A program made the position numbers and the translations under genes. From contig JAEDKB010000084.1 in NCBI GenBank assembly GCA_016296045.1, positions 1 to 7,128 on the forward strand: DNA of 7,128 nucleotides, read 5' to 3'. The stretch comes from Oscillospiraceae bacterium (GTDB taxonomy: Bacteria; Bacillota; Clostridia; Oscillospirales; Oscillospiraceae). The notes below the pieces were generated by a model. The model did no database searches. It worked only from the letters and a program-made list of their open reading frames with translations, and was not told the origin of the DNA. Positions 1-6,503 of this stretch are shown one piece after another. Position 1 is the stretch's first letter, and each line of letters starts with the position of its first letter.

Positions 1-1793
1 GCATGGAATACCGTGCCGGAGGTATAAAGCGTCTGAAGCTCATCCTGAACATCAAGCGCAGAGAAGATGTCCTCCGTATAGCCGACGGGCAGGTGAGAGG
101 AGTTGGTGTAGTACGGGGTGCCGTTTTCATTTGCGGTAATGATATCGGGATAATCCTTCTTATCGTGCTTTGCCAGACGATAAGTTGTAGACTCAGCCGG
201 AGTCGCCTCGAGGTTGTACAAGTCGCCGTACATTTCCTGATAGTCGGACAGCCGATTGCGCATATGGTTCAGAACCTCGATTGTAAAGTCCTGCGTTTCC
301 TTGTGCGTCATATCCTTACGGAGCCACTTCGCGTTCAAGCCGACTTCGTTCATACCGATCAGACCGAGCGTAGAGAAGTGGTTGTCAAAGGTTCCGAGAT
401 ACCGTTTGGTATACGGATACAGACCTTCGTCCATCAGACGGGAAATCACGTTGCGCTTGATCTTTAAAGAACGCGCAGCGATATCCATCAGATGATCCAG
501 TCTCTTATAGAATTCCTCGGGAGTAGCGGAAAGATACGCGATTTTCGGCATATTGATCGTGACAACGCCGACGGAACCGGTCGATTCGCCGCTGCCGAAG
601 AAGCCGCCGGATTTTTTGCGAAGCTCACGCAGATCCAGACGCAGACGGCAGCACATGGAACGCACATCACTCGGCTGCATATCGCTGTTGACATAGTTGG
701 AGAAATACGGCGTGCCGTATTTTGCGGTCATCTCGAACAGCAGCTTATTATTCTGTGTTTCGGACCAGTCAAAGTCTTTGGTGATGGAGTAGGTGGGAAT
801 GGGATACTGGAAGCCACGTCCGTTCGCATCGCCTTCAATCATGACTTCGATGAACGCACGGTTGACCATATCCATTTCTTTTTTGCAGTCCTTGTATTTG
901 AACGGCATTTCCTTACCGCCGACGATTGCGGGAAGCTCTGCCATATCATCGGGAACCGTCCAGTCCAGCGTAATGTTGGAGAACGGAGCCTGCGTACCCC
1001 AGCGTGACGGCGTGTTAACACCGTAGACAAAGGATTCCACGCACTTCTTGACCTGATCGTAGGTCAGATTATCGACCTTGACAAACGGAGCAAGATAGGT
1101 ATCAAAGGAAGAGAAGGCCTGCGCGCCTGCCCATTCATTCTGCATAATGCCGAGGAAGTTGACCATTTGGTTGCACAAAGATGCCAAATGCTTGGCGGGA
1201 GCGGAAGTAATTTTTCCGGGAACGCCGCCGAGACCCTCTTGGATCAGCTGACGCAGAGACCAGCCTGCACAGTAACCGGTAAGCATGGACATATCATGGA
1301 TATGCATATCACAGTTTTTATGGGCATTTGCGATCTCATCGTCATAAATTTCGCTCAGCCAATAGTTTGCGGTGATTGCGCCGGAGTTGGAAAGAATCAA
1401 ACCGCCGACAGAATAGGTGACGGTAGAGTTTTCCTTGACGCGCCAATCCTGCACCTTGACATAGCTGTCAACCAGCTCTTTATAGTCCAGAATGGTGGAT
1501 TTCATGTTACGGAGCTTCTCGCGCTGACGACGATAGAGAATGTAGGCCTTTGCCACATCGTCATAGCCTGCACGGCTCAGAACAGATTCCACACTGTCCT
1601 GAATATCCTCCACGGCGATCTTTCCGTCTTTCACCTTTGTCTCAAAGTCAGCCGTTACCTTGAGTGCAAGAAAGTCGATAATATCGTCGTTATACTGCTT
1701 TTCCTGTGCGTCAAACGCCTTTTTGATGGCAGTTGAAATCTTTGATAGATTAAAATCTACCGTCTTGTTGTTGCGTTTTACTACTTGGTACAT
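1..1793 (-). CDS. nrdD: Anaerobic (class III) ribonucleoside-triphosphate reductase, 3' end cut by window edge
   Basis: Reduces ribonucleoside triphosphates to dNTPs in the cytoplasm under anaerobiosis, using a glycyl radical made by NrdG. About 597 N-terminal residues are visible of a family that is usually 700-800 long. Residues 1 to about 92 form an ATP-cone (starts MYQVVKRNNKTVDF), implying allosteric control by ATP/dATP. The catalytic core follows: GYCAGWSL places a cysteine at residue 175, the position of the E. coli active-site Cys175. MCCRLRLD at 380-387 carries the cysteine pair expected near E. coli Cys384. Other core stretches are GVNTPSRWGTQAPFSN (258-273) and GSVGVVTINMPKIAYL. 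The glycyl-radical loop and C-terminal zinc cysteines would lie beyond position 1 and cannot be checked. The ATG at 1791-1793 is preceded by GAGGAG with about 7 nt spacing. It sits 17 nt behind nrdG, as the second gene of that operon. The reading frame is open throughout with no frameshift. Confidence 0.97.
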   Translation of the reverse strand, partial: MYQVVKRNNKTVDFNLSKISTAIKKAFDAQEKQYNDDIIDFLALKVTADFETKVKDGKIAVEDIQDSVESVLSRAGYDDVAKAYILYRRQREKLRNMKSTILDYKELVDSYVKVQDWRVKENSTVTYSVGGLILSNSGAITANYWLSEIYDDEIANAHKNCDMHIHDMSMLTGYCAGWSLRQLIQEGLGGVPGKITSAPAKHLASLCNQMVNFLGIMQNEWAGAQAFSSFDTYLAPFVKVDNLTYDQVKKCVESFVYGVNTPSRWGTQAPFSNITLDWTVPDDMAELPAIVGGKEMPFKYKDCKKEMDMVNRAFIEVMIEGDANGRGFQYPIPTYSITKDFDWSETQNNKLLFEMTAKYGTPYFSNYVNSDMQPSDVRSMCCRLRLDLRELRKKSGGFFGSGESTGSVGVVTINMPKIAYLSATPEEFYKRLDHLMDIAARSLKIKRNVISRLMDEGLYPYTKRYLGTFDNHFSTLGLIGMNEVGLNAKWLRKDMTHKETQDFTIEVLNHMRNRLSDYQEMYGDLYNLEATPAESTTYRLAKHDKKDYPDIITANENGTPYYTNSSHLPVGYTEDIFSALDVQDELQTLYTSGTVFH

Positions 1794-1810
1794 AATGTTT
1801 CTCCTCTATT

Positions 1811-2491
1811 CTACAGTCCTCGGATCTGTGTGGTTGGTATATATTCTCTGGCGACAGCCAGACAATGCTCCATTTTGTCTTTGCTTGCAGCGTGCAGCCC
1901 CGGAGCAAGAATTTCTCCGGAATCTACATAGCCCTGCAGGAAATACCGATCGGCACCCTGAATCCATTGCCCGATCGAGCGAAAATCTTCCGGCTCGTGC
2001 AGTTCATCCACAACCGTTGTTCGGAACTCAAAATCAATTTTGCCGTCCAACAAAATAGAAACGCTCTGCTCAATTTCAGGAAGAAAGCGGTCGGTTCCTG
2101 CTGTTACCGCATATTTTTCTTTCGAATTTTTAATATCCATCGCAACATAATCAACAAGCCCGTTGTCGATCAGGGCGCGAAGCCTCTGTGGGAAAGAACC
2201 GTTGGTATCCAGTTTGATTAGGTATCCAAGGTCTTTGATTTTTCGAAAGAAAGTGTCAATATCGGGCGTGAGCAAAGGCTCGCCGCCGGTAACGGCAACA
2301 CCATCAAGCAAGCCTTGCCGTTTCTTTAAAAAATCAAGAATCTCGCTCTCCGCAATGTCGTCCGTACCCAAAATGAGGGGTGTGTTGTGGCAGAAGGGAC
2401 ATCGGAAATTGCAGCCTTGTAAAAAGACCGTACAGGCAACGTGCCCCGGAAAGTCGAGTAAAGTCAGTTTTTGAAGACCTCCGATTCGCAT
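1811..2491 (-). CDS. nrdG: Anaerobic ribonucleotide reductase-activating protein (radical SAM)
   Basis: A radical-SAM enzyme that reductively cleaves S-adenosylmethionine and abstracts hydrogen from NrdD's C-terminal glycine, creating the radical needed for catalysis. The 226-residue protein opens with a segment typical of the longer NrdG type (LTLLDFPGHVACTVFLQG). The iron-sulfur motif is CNFRCPFC (Cys27, Cys31, Cys34; CxxxCxxC), and the SAM-binding GGEP is at 69-72. LIKLDTNG and DYVAMDIKN match later strands of the partial barrel. It is longer than the roughly 155-residue E. coli NrdG and fits the larger activase subfamily found in many anaerobes. Start ATG at 2489-2491 has GGAGG five nt upstream. 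It is the promoter-proximal gene, followed 17 nt later by nrdD; the order is reversed relative to the common nrdD-nrdG. Pairing with NrdD makes the assignment firm, although related small radical-SAM activases share the same fold. Confidence 0.95.
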   Translation of the reverse strand: MRIGGLQKLTLLDFPGHVACTVFLQGCNFRCPFCHNTPLILGTDDIAESEILDFLKKRQGLLDGVAVTGGEPLLTPDIDTFFRKIKDLGYLIKLDTNGSFPQRLRALIDNGLVDYVAMDIKNSKEKYAVTAGTDRFLPEIEQSVSILLDGKIDFEFRTTVVDELHEPEDFRSIGQWIQGADRYFLQGYVDSGEILAPGLHAASKDKMEHCLAVAREYIPTTQIRGL

Positions 2492-2520
2492 ATTTGCCTC
2501 CGAAAATTAGAAAAACTACA

Positions 2521-2536
2521 TTTGAAGATATTGTGT
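2521..2536 (-). promoter_or_regulatory. NrdR box, distal (weaker) copy
   Basis: The 16 bp TTTGAAGATATTGTGT match the reverse complement of the neighbouring perfect box at 12 of 16 positions; the half AAGATATTGTGT is identical and the other half is degenerate. It is separated by exactly 16 bp from the second box (32 bp start to start, about three helical turns), the spacing known for tandem NrdR operators. It lies in the predicted nrdGD leader, between promoter and nrdG start. NrdR itself is not encoded in the window, so its role is inferred. Confidence 0.75.
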
Positions 2537-2552
2537 TAAAAAAGTCTGTGTG

Positions 2553-2568
2553 ACACAATATCTTGTGT
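2553..2568 (-). promoter_or_regulatory. NrdR box, promoter-proximal copy
   Basis: ACACAATATCTTGTGT is a near-perfect palindrome that fits the known NrdR-box pattern (ACAC-W-ATAT-N-T-W-GTGT type). It begins a few bases downstream of the predicted nrdGD transcription start (about position 2571, minus strand), where a bound repressor would block initiation or clearance. NrdR is a zinc-finger/ATP-cone repressor of ribonucleotide reductase operons that senses ATP/dATP; control by it here is inferred from site, spacing and downstream genes. Confidence 0.85.
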
Positions 2569-2577
2569 GCATGGATA

Positions 2578-2606
2578 AGTGTACTATACGGACCATGTCT
2601 TGTCAA
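2578..2606 (-). promoter_or_regulatory. Sigma-A type promoter for nrdG-nrdD
   Basis: On the minus strand a consensus -35 TTGACA (2606-2601) is followed after 17 nt by TACACT (2583-2578), a 4/6 match to TATAAT. The predicted start is about 2571, giving a leader of roughly 80 nt that contains both NrdR boxes. The perfect -35, ideal spacer and adjacent operators support one another; no transcription data are available. Confidence 0.65.
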
Positions 2607-2669
2607 CTACAATTTGAAAACATTTTTTGTTACTATTTTTTCGTCGCTGTTTCCGTCCGAGTTTTTTTA

Positions 2670-2698
2670 TTTACTTTCTTCTGAAATTGGTGTAAAAT
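2670..2698 (+). promoter_or_regulatory. Candidate promoter for the LCP-gluQ operon
   Basis: TTTACT (4/6 match to TTGACA) lies 17 nt before TAAAAT (2693-2698, 5/6 match), which is preceded by TG one base away. The start would be near 2705, leaving a very short leader that begins almost on the AAGGTGG ribosome binding site (2705-2711). That closeness makes the exact placement uncertain, but no better plus-strand promoter is visible in the AT-rich gap. Confidence 0.35.
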
Positions 2699-2718
2699 AA
2701 AAATAAGGTGGTGTTTTT

Positions 2719-4053
2719 ATGCGAAATAAAAATTCCGATTTTGATGAGACAAAATTTTTTGATTTTGACAAATATGAAGAGGACGATCCTTATGAACGGG
2801 GATTTGCCGATAAATTATATGATGATTATGCAGCGGATGAGCCGGATGAGGACGATTCATATCCGTATCCCGCTGCACCCGCTCAGCAGCAAAACGAATA
2901 CCCAAACGTTCGCAGGCAGCGTAAAATCAATCCATATCAGCAGGTTTATACGCCGCAGAAGAAGAATAAATTCCAGCAGGAATATATTCCCTATGCACAG
3001 AGCCGATTCGATGACCGAAATGATTATGAATTCGATGACGAGTACGATCAGCCGGAATACGACCGGGACAGAGCCGATACGCCGCGCCGCCTGAAAGCAG
3101 AACCGCGTTCTGCCCGACAGAATTATGAACCGCAAAAGCCGAAAAAGAAGCATCGAATTCTCGGCTTCTTCCTGAAATTGATTCTAACGCTGATTATTTT
3201 GCTGCTTCTGACCATTCTGATTCTCCATTTGATTGCAAAACCGCCGAAAGGAAATGAAAATCTCGGCGCACATCTGGATGAAAGCTGTACCATCCTGCTT
3301 GCCGGAACGGACGAATCCGGCGACCGAACGGATACGATTATGCTGATGAATGTAAACCGATCTTCCGGGAAGATCAGCTTGATGAGTATTCCGCGGGATA
3401 CAAAGGTCAATTCCACCTATACACCGCACAAAATTAACATTGCCTACGGCGTCAACGGTAAAGGGGACGACGGAATGGATTCCCTGATGGACTATGTTTC
3501 CGACTGTGTAGGCTTCCGTCCGGACGGATATATCCTGCTGGAGCTGGATGTCTTCGTTGATCTGGTCAATCTTCTCGGCGGCGTCGATTTCAACGTTCCG
3601 ATGGATATGTTCTATGAAGATGCCTCCCAGGATCTGTTTATTGACCTGAAGGAAGGTCTGCAATCGCTCAACGGTGAGGAAGCAATGGGACTTGTCCGCT
3701 ATCGATACGGCTATTCAGACGCGGATATCGGACGTGTCAGCGTCCAGCGTGATTTTATGCTGTCCGCGATTGACCAGTGGGTTTCGTGGAAGAATATTTG
3801 GAAAGCGCCCGCAGCGTTTGCCATGCTGAAATCCAAATCGACAACCGATCTGTCCGTTGGGAATTTCGTATGGATTGCAGAGGCCTTACTCTCCTGCGGC
3901 ACGGACGATATGTATATGACGACGGTGCCGTTTTATTTCAGCGGAGAGTACCTTATCATTGACGCAGGGGAGAACTACCTGAATACCATCAACACTTATT
4001 TTAACCCCTATTCCGAAAATGTCTCGTGGGACGATCTGTATATTGCCTATTGA
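2719..4053 (+). CDS. LytR-CpsA-Psr (LCP) family cell-wall polymer transferase with long acidic N-terminal tail
   Basis: LCP proteins transfer lipid-linked teichoic acids, capsule or other glycopolymers onto peptidoglycan at the outer membrane face. This 444-residue protein has three parts. Residues 1-140 are a cytoplasmic, low-complexity tail rich in Asp, Glu, Tyr, Gln and Pro (for example YDDYAADEPDEDDSYPYP). After the basic PKKKHR (141-146) comes one membrane helix at about 147-173, oriented N-in. The LCP domain follows from about 188: LLAGTDESGDRTDTIMLMNV, SLMSIPRDTKV (Arg226-Asp227), LLELDVFVDLVNLLGGVDF, and RYRYGYSDADIGRVSVQRD (327-345), which carries the Arg/Asp residues that bind pyrophosphate-lipid head groups in the family. 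Start ATG at 2719 has AAGGTGG upstream. It is the first gene of a packed operon; the next start is one nt after its stop. The natural acceptor polymer cannot be read from sequence. Confidence 0.9.
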   Translation: MRNKNSDFDETKFFDFDKYEEDDPYERGFADKLYDDYAADEPDEDDSYPYPAAPAQQQNEYPNVRRQRKINPYQQVYTPQKKNKFQQEYIPYAQSRFDDRNDYEFDDEYDQPEYDRDRADTPRRLKAEPRSARQNYEPQKPKKKHRILGFFLKLILTLIILLLLTILILHLIAKPPKGNENLGAHLDESCTILLAGTDESGDRTDTIMLMNVNRSSGKISLMSIPRDTKVNSTYTPHKINIAYGVNGKGDDGMDSLMDYVSDCVGFRPDGYILLELDVFVDLVNLLGGVDFNVPMDMFYEDASQDLFIDLKEGLQSLNGEEAMGLVRYRYGYSDADIGRVSVQRDFMLSAIDQWVSWKNIWKAPAAFAMLKSKSTTDLSVGNFVWIAEALLSCGTDDMYMTTVPFYFSGEYLIIDAGENYLNTINTYFNPYSENVSWDDLYIAY

Positions 4054-4054
4054 T

Positions 4055-4621
4055 ATGGAAGATTTTAAACTGGACAAAACAAAATACAGCGGAAGACCGA
4101 CGGAGCGGAGAACACCTGTGGAAGAAGCCTGTTATGATTTCCTTGACAGGCTTGGTGTCACATATTTTCGTGCAGATCACGATGAAGCGATGACCATTCC
4201 GATGTGCCACGGTGTAGAGCAGGTGCTTGAAACGAAGATCTGCAAAAATCTATTTCTCTGCAATCGTCAGAAGACGAGTTTTTATTTGCTTTTGATAAGT
4301 GGTGATAAGGTATTTAAGACAAAATACCTGTCTGCACAGCTCGGCTGCTCCAGACTGTCGTTTGGAGATGAAGCAGATATGCAGCGTCTTCTCGGTGTGC
4401 AGCCCGGCTCTGCCACAGTGCTCGGACTGATGAACGATACCGGACATCAGGTACAGCTTGTCATCGACCGAGGCGTCCTTCAAAACGAACGTTTTGGCTG
4501 CCATCCGTGCAAGAATACCTCCACACTCAGCCTTCTGACACAGGATGTTCTTGAAAAAGTCATTCCCGCAATGGCACATACTCCGATTTTTGTTGATTTG
4601 CCGGAGGAAGATCATGCGTAA
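4055..4621 (+). CDS. YbaK/ProX-type aminoacyl-tRNA deacylase (PrdX-like, probable Ala-tRNA(Pro) editing)
   Basis: A 188-residue protein of the bacterial prolyl-tRNA-synthetase-associated editing superfamily. Such proteins hydrolyse mischarged tRNA, most often Ala-tRNA(Pro), in trans in the cytoplasm. Visible features are VEEACYDFLDRLGVTYFRAD (22-41), the central KICKNLFL (61-68) with Lys64 as candidate functional lysine, YLSAQLG (91-97), PGSATVLGLMND (117-128), and the C-terminal signature FGCHPCKNTSTLSL (147-160), which corresponds to the HPxxNT motif. A longer frame opens at ATG 4019, but that start would overlap the LCP gene by 35 nt and adds residues outside the domain, so ATG 4055 is preferred. 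Neither start has a good Shine-Dalgarno sequence. Translation is probably coupled to the LCP stop one nt upstream. Substrate is inferred from family; Cys-tRNA or another mischarged tRNA is possible. Confidence 0.82.
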   Translation: MEDFKLDKTKYSGRPTERRTPVEEACYDFLDRLGVTYFRADHDEAMTIPMCHGVEQVLETKICKNLFLCNRQKTSFYLLLISGDKVFKTKYLSAQLGCSRLSFGDEADMQRLLGVQPGSATVLGLMNDTGHQVQLVIDRGVLQNERFGCHPCKNTSTLSLLTQDVLEKVIPAMAHTPIFVDLPEEDHA

Positions 4622-5558
4622 AGTGTTATATTTGCTTGACCAAACGGAATTTACGGATGCATCCCTTCCGAAACTGCCGGAGGGATTTGAACAGCGAATC
4701 CTGACGCAAAACGCTTCTGCGCAAGAGCGGCGGAAGGAGATTTCCGATGCAGAAATTGTGTTTGGCGAGCCAACCTTGGAAGAATTACATCACGCGAAAA
4801 AGCTGCGCTGGGTGCAGATGTTCTGGGCAGGAGCAGACCGTTATCTTGGCGGCGATTTCCCCGAAAATGTGCTTCTGACCACTGCGTCGGGAGCTTTCGG
4901 AGAAACCATCTCGGAACATGCGCTTGCGATGATGTTTGCGCTCTGCCGCAGACTGCCGGAATATCTCAGAGCAAACGATTGGGTAGATCGTGGGTCTGAA
5001 AAACGGATCAGCGGCGCGACTGCAATGATCTTTGGCTGCGGCGATATCGGAAGCGAAATCGCAAAGCGGTTAAAAGCACTTGGTCTGCGCACGATCGGTG
5101 TTTGCCGAAACGCAAGGTCTCCGCGCCGGTTTTTTGATGCTTTGACAACGCTTTCCTGTGCAGCGGCATTCCTGCCGGATGCGGACTTTGTTTTTTGCGC
5201 CATGCCTTCCAATCAGGATACAGACGGTTTCTTTGATGAGACGCATCTGTCATTTCTAAAAAAAGATGCTGTTCTGATCAATGTCGGAAGGGGACGCTTC
5301 ATTGACACAAATGCGTTAACCGCCTGTTTAAAGGCCGGAAAACTTTTCGGCGTTGGTCTGGATGTTACACATCCGGAGCCGCTGCCGCCAGATCATCCTC
5401 TCCGAGCCTTCCCCAATGTCATCATCACGCCCCATGTTGCCGGTGTGAGCTTCGGCCATCTTCCTGAAACAGAGCGGAAAATCCTGTCTGTTTGCGAAGA
5501 GAATCTGATGCATTATCTGAAAAATGAGCCGCTCAGAAATGTGGTGATTGTGCCATGA
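4614..5558 (+). CDS. D-isomer-specific 2-hydroxyacid dehydrogenase family protein
   Basis: A 314-residue NAD(P)H-dependent oxidoreductase that interconverts 2-oxoacids and D-2-hydroxyacids; the particular substrate is unknown. The Rossmann dinucleotide motif GCGDIG is at 141-146, followed by the second strand ending in GVCRNAR (162-168). A basic rather than acidic residue there suggests NADP(H) preference (inference). The catalytic triad is complete: Arg226 in NVGRGRFID, Glu255 in THPEPLPPDHPL, and His274 in ITPHVAG. The length is normal for the glyoxylate/hydroxypyruvate reductase-like branch. Start ATG 4614 is chosen over an in-frame ATG at 4545 because GGAGG (4603-4607) lies six nt upstream and the extra 23 residues would lie wholly inside the preceding gene. 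It overlaps that gene by 8 nt (ATGCGTAA) and overlaps gluQ by 4 nt at its end, so the three genes are likely translationally coupled. Confidence 0.92.
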   Translation: MRKVLYLLDQTEFTDASLPKLPEGFEQRILTQNASAQERRKEISDAEIVFGEPTLEELHHAKKLRWVQMFWAGADRYLGGDFPENVLLTTASGAFGETISEHALAMMFALCRRLPEYLRANDWVDRGSEKRISGATAMIFGCGDIGSEIAKRLKALGLRTIGVCRNARSPRRFFDALTTLSCAAAFLPDADFVFCAMPSNQDTDGFFDETHLSFLKKDAVLINVGRGRFIDTNALTACLKAGKLFGVGLDVTHPEPLPPDHPLRAFPNVIITPHVAGVSFGHLPETERKILSVCEENLMHYLKNEPLRNVVIVP

Positions 5559-6439
5559 CGGTCGGACGTTTTGCTCCGAGCCCTTCCGGTAGGATGCATC
5601 TCGGAAACGTATTTACCGCGCTGCTTGCATGGCTGTCCGTCCGCTCTCAACACGGCACGATGCTTTTGCGCATCGAGGATCTTGATCCGGAGCGCAGCAA
5701 GCAGGAATACATAGACGCAATCAAATACGATCTGCAATGGCTTGGCTTAGACTGGGACAAGGAAATGCCGCAGCAAAGCACAAGGGAAGCGGCATATCAT
5801 TCCTGCTTTGAAAGACTGGAAACCTATCCATGCTTCTGCACACGAAATGAGCTGCACGATGCCTCCGCGCCTCACGCTTCCGATGGTCGCACGATTTACG
5901 CGGGCACCTGCCGCAGCTTGACAGAAGCACAACGGGCTGAAAAAAACAGAAAGCCGTCATGGCGTGTCCGTGTTCCGGATCGAAATATTTCATTTTATGA
6001 CGGTGTGTGCGGTTCCTATACAGAGAATCTGGCAAAAGATTGCGGAGATTTTATTGTCCGCCGTTCAGACGGCGTATATGCTTATCAGCTTGCCGTTGTA
6101 TGTGATGATGCTTTCGGAGGCGTTACCGAGGTGGTTCGCGGCAGTGATCTTTTGGCTTCAACGCCGCGCCAAATCTGGCTGTACGAAACGCTTGATCTTC
6201 CGGTACCGAAGTTTTTTCATGTGCCGTTACTGATAGCGCCGGACGGAAAACGGCTCAGTAAGCGTGAAAAAAGCTTGGATTTGGAACATTTGCGGGAAAA
6301 CTGTACGCCCGAAGAAATCATCGGGAAACTTGCGTTTGCCGCAAAACTGATTCAAAGGGAAGAACCGATTCAGGCGAGAGACCTGATTTCAGAGTTTTCT
6401 TGGGCAAAGATTGAAAATAAACCGATTATGATTTCATAA
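5555..6439 (+). CDS. gluQ: Glutamyl-Q tRNA(Asp) synthetase
   Basis: A truncated paralogue of glutamyl-tRNA synthetase that activates glutamate without tRNA and attaches it to the queuosine base at position 34 of tRNA(Asp), rather than to the tRNA 3' end. At 294 residues it has the expected short length: catalytic domain only, no anticodon-binding domain. It opens with GRFAPSPSGRMHLGN, where HLGN (15-18) is the HIGH-class signature. LLRIEDLDPER follows at 37-47. Cys93 and Cys95 (PCFC), Tyr115 and Cys119 (IYAGTC) form the zinc site typical of this family. DFIVRRSDGVYAYQLAVV (165-182) and LSKRE within GKRLSKRE (231-238) complete the active site, the latter being the KMSKS equivalent. ATG 5555 overlaps the dehydrogenase stop as ATGA; no strong Shine-Dalgarno is present, so coupling is likely. 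The role requires queuosine-modified tRNA(Asp), whose synthesis genes are not in the window. Confidence 0.93.
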   Translation: MTVGRFAPSPSGRMHLGNVFTALLAWLSVRSQHGTMLLRIEDLDPERSKQEYIDAIKYDLQWLGLDWDKEMPQQSTREAAYHSCFERLETYPCFCTRNELHDASAPHASDGRTIYAGTCRSLTEAQRAEKNRKPSWRVRVPDRNISFYDGVCGSYTENLAKDCGDFIVRRSDGVYAYQLAVVCDDAFGGVTEVVRGSDLLASTPRQIWLYETLDLPVPKFFHVPLLIAPDGKRLSKREKSLDLEHLRENCTPEEIIGKLAFAAKLIQREEPIQARDLISEFSWAKIENKPIMIS

Positions 6440-6458
6440 TGCGTTTATTATTTTTCTT
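6416..6458 (+). terminator. Weak AU-rich terminator-like hairpin at the end of gluQ
   Basis: AATAAAC (6416-6422) pairs with GTTTATT (6443-6449), and inside them ATTATG (6425-6430) pairs with CATAAT (6435-6440) around an ATTT loop, with a 2x2 mismatch between the stems. A T-rich tail ATTTTTCTT follows directly. The stem covers the gluQ stop codon. The low GC content makes it weak, so partial read-through into the CBS gene is plausible. Confidence 0.4.
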
Positions 6459-6484
6459 AATTTACGTTGAAAGAAGTTTAGAAT
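6457..6484 (+). promoter_or_regulatory. Possible promoter for the CBS-domain gene
   Basis: TAGAAT (6479-6484) is a 5/6 match to the -10 consensus. The best -35 candidate is TTAATT at 6457-6462 with a 16-nt spacer, only a 3/6 match. Transcription would start near 6491, placing the large hairpin at 6504-6559 in the 5' leader. Support is limited to these short matches. Confidence 0.2.
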
Positions 6485-6503
6485 CTGCCCAAGTATCCCA
6501 TAA

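Noticed and set aside
3..1736. Several plus-strand open frames of 150-190 codons across the left end (3-467, 492-1007, 1167-1736)
   Set aside because: They lie antisense to the continuous nrdD frame, have no recognisable domains, and their residues look like reverse readings of NrdD codons.
1865..2474. Plus-strand frames opposite nrdG (1865-2221, 2163-2474)
   Set aside because: Antisense to a clear radical-SAM gene; no ribosome binding site or recognisable domain.
2334..2606. Minus-strand 90-codon frame overlapping the start of nrdG and the NrdR boxes
   Set aside because: It overlaps nrdG out of frame, would start upstream of the predicted transcription start, and its sequence shows no domain.
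4019..4054. Upstream in-frame ATG giving the tRNA deacylase 12 extra residues
   Set aside because: It lies inside the LCP gene, has no Shine-Dalgarno sequence, and the added residues do not belong to the domain. ATG 4055, one nt after the LCP stop, fits coupled translation better.
4545..4613. Upstream in-frame ATG giving the dehydrogenase 23 extra residues, a hydrophobic and basic stretch resembling a signal
   Set aside because: The stretch is out-of-frame reading of the preceding gene; GGAGG at 4603-4607 clearly serves ATG 4614, and the family is cytoplasmic.
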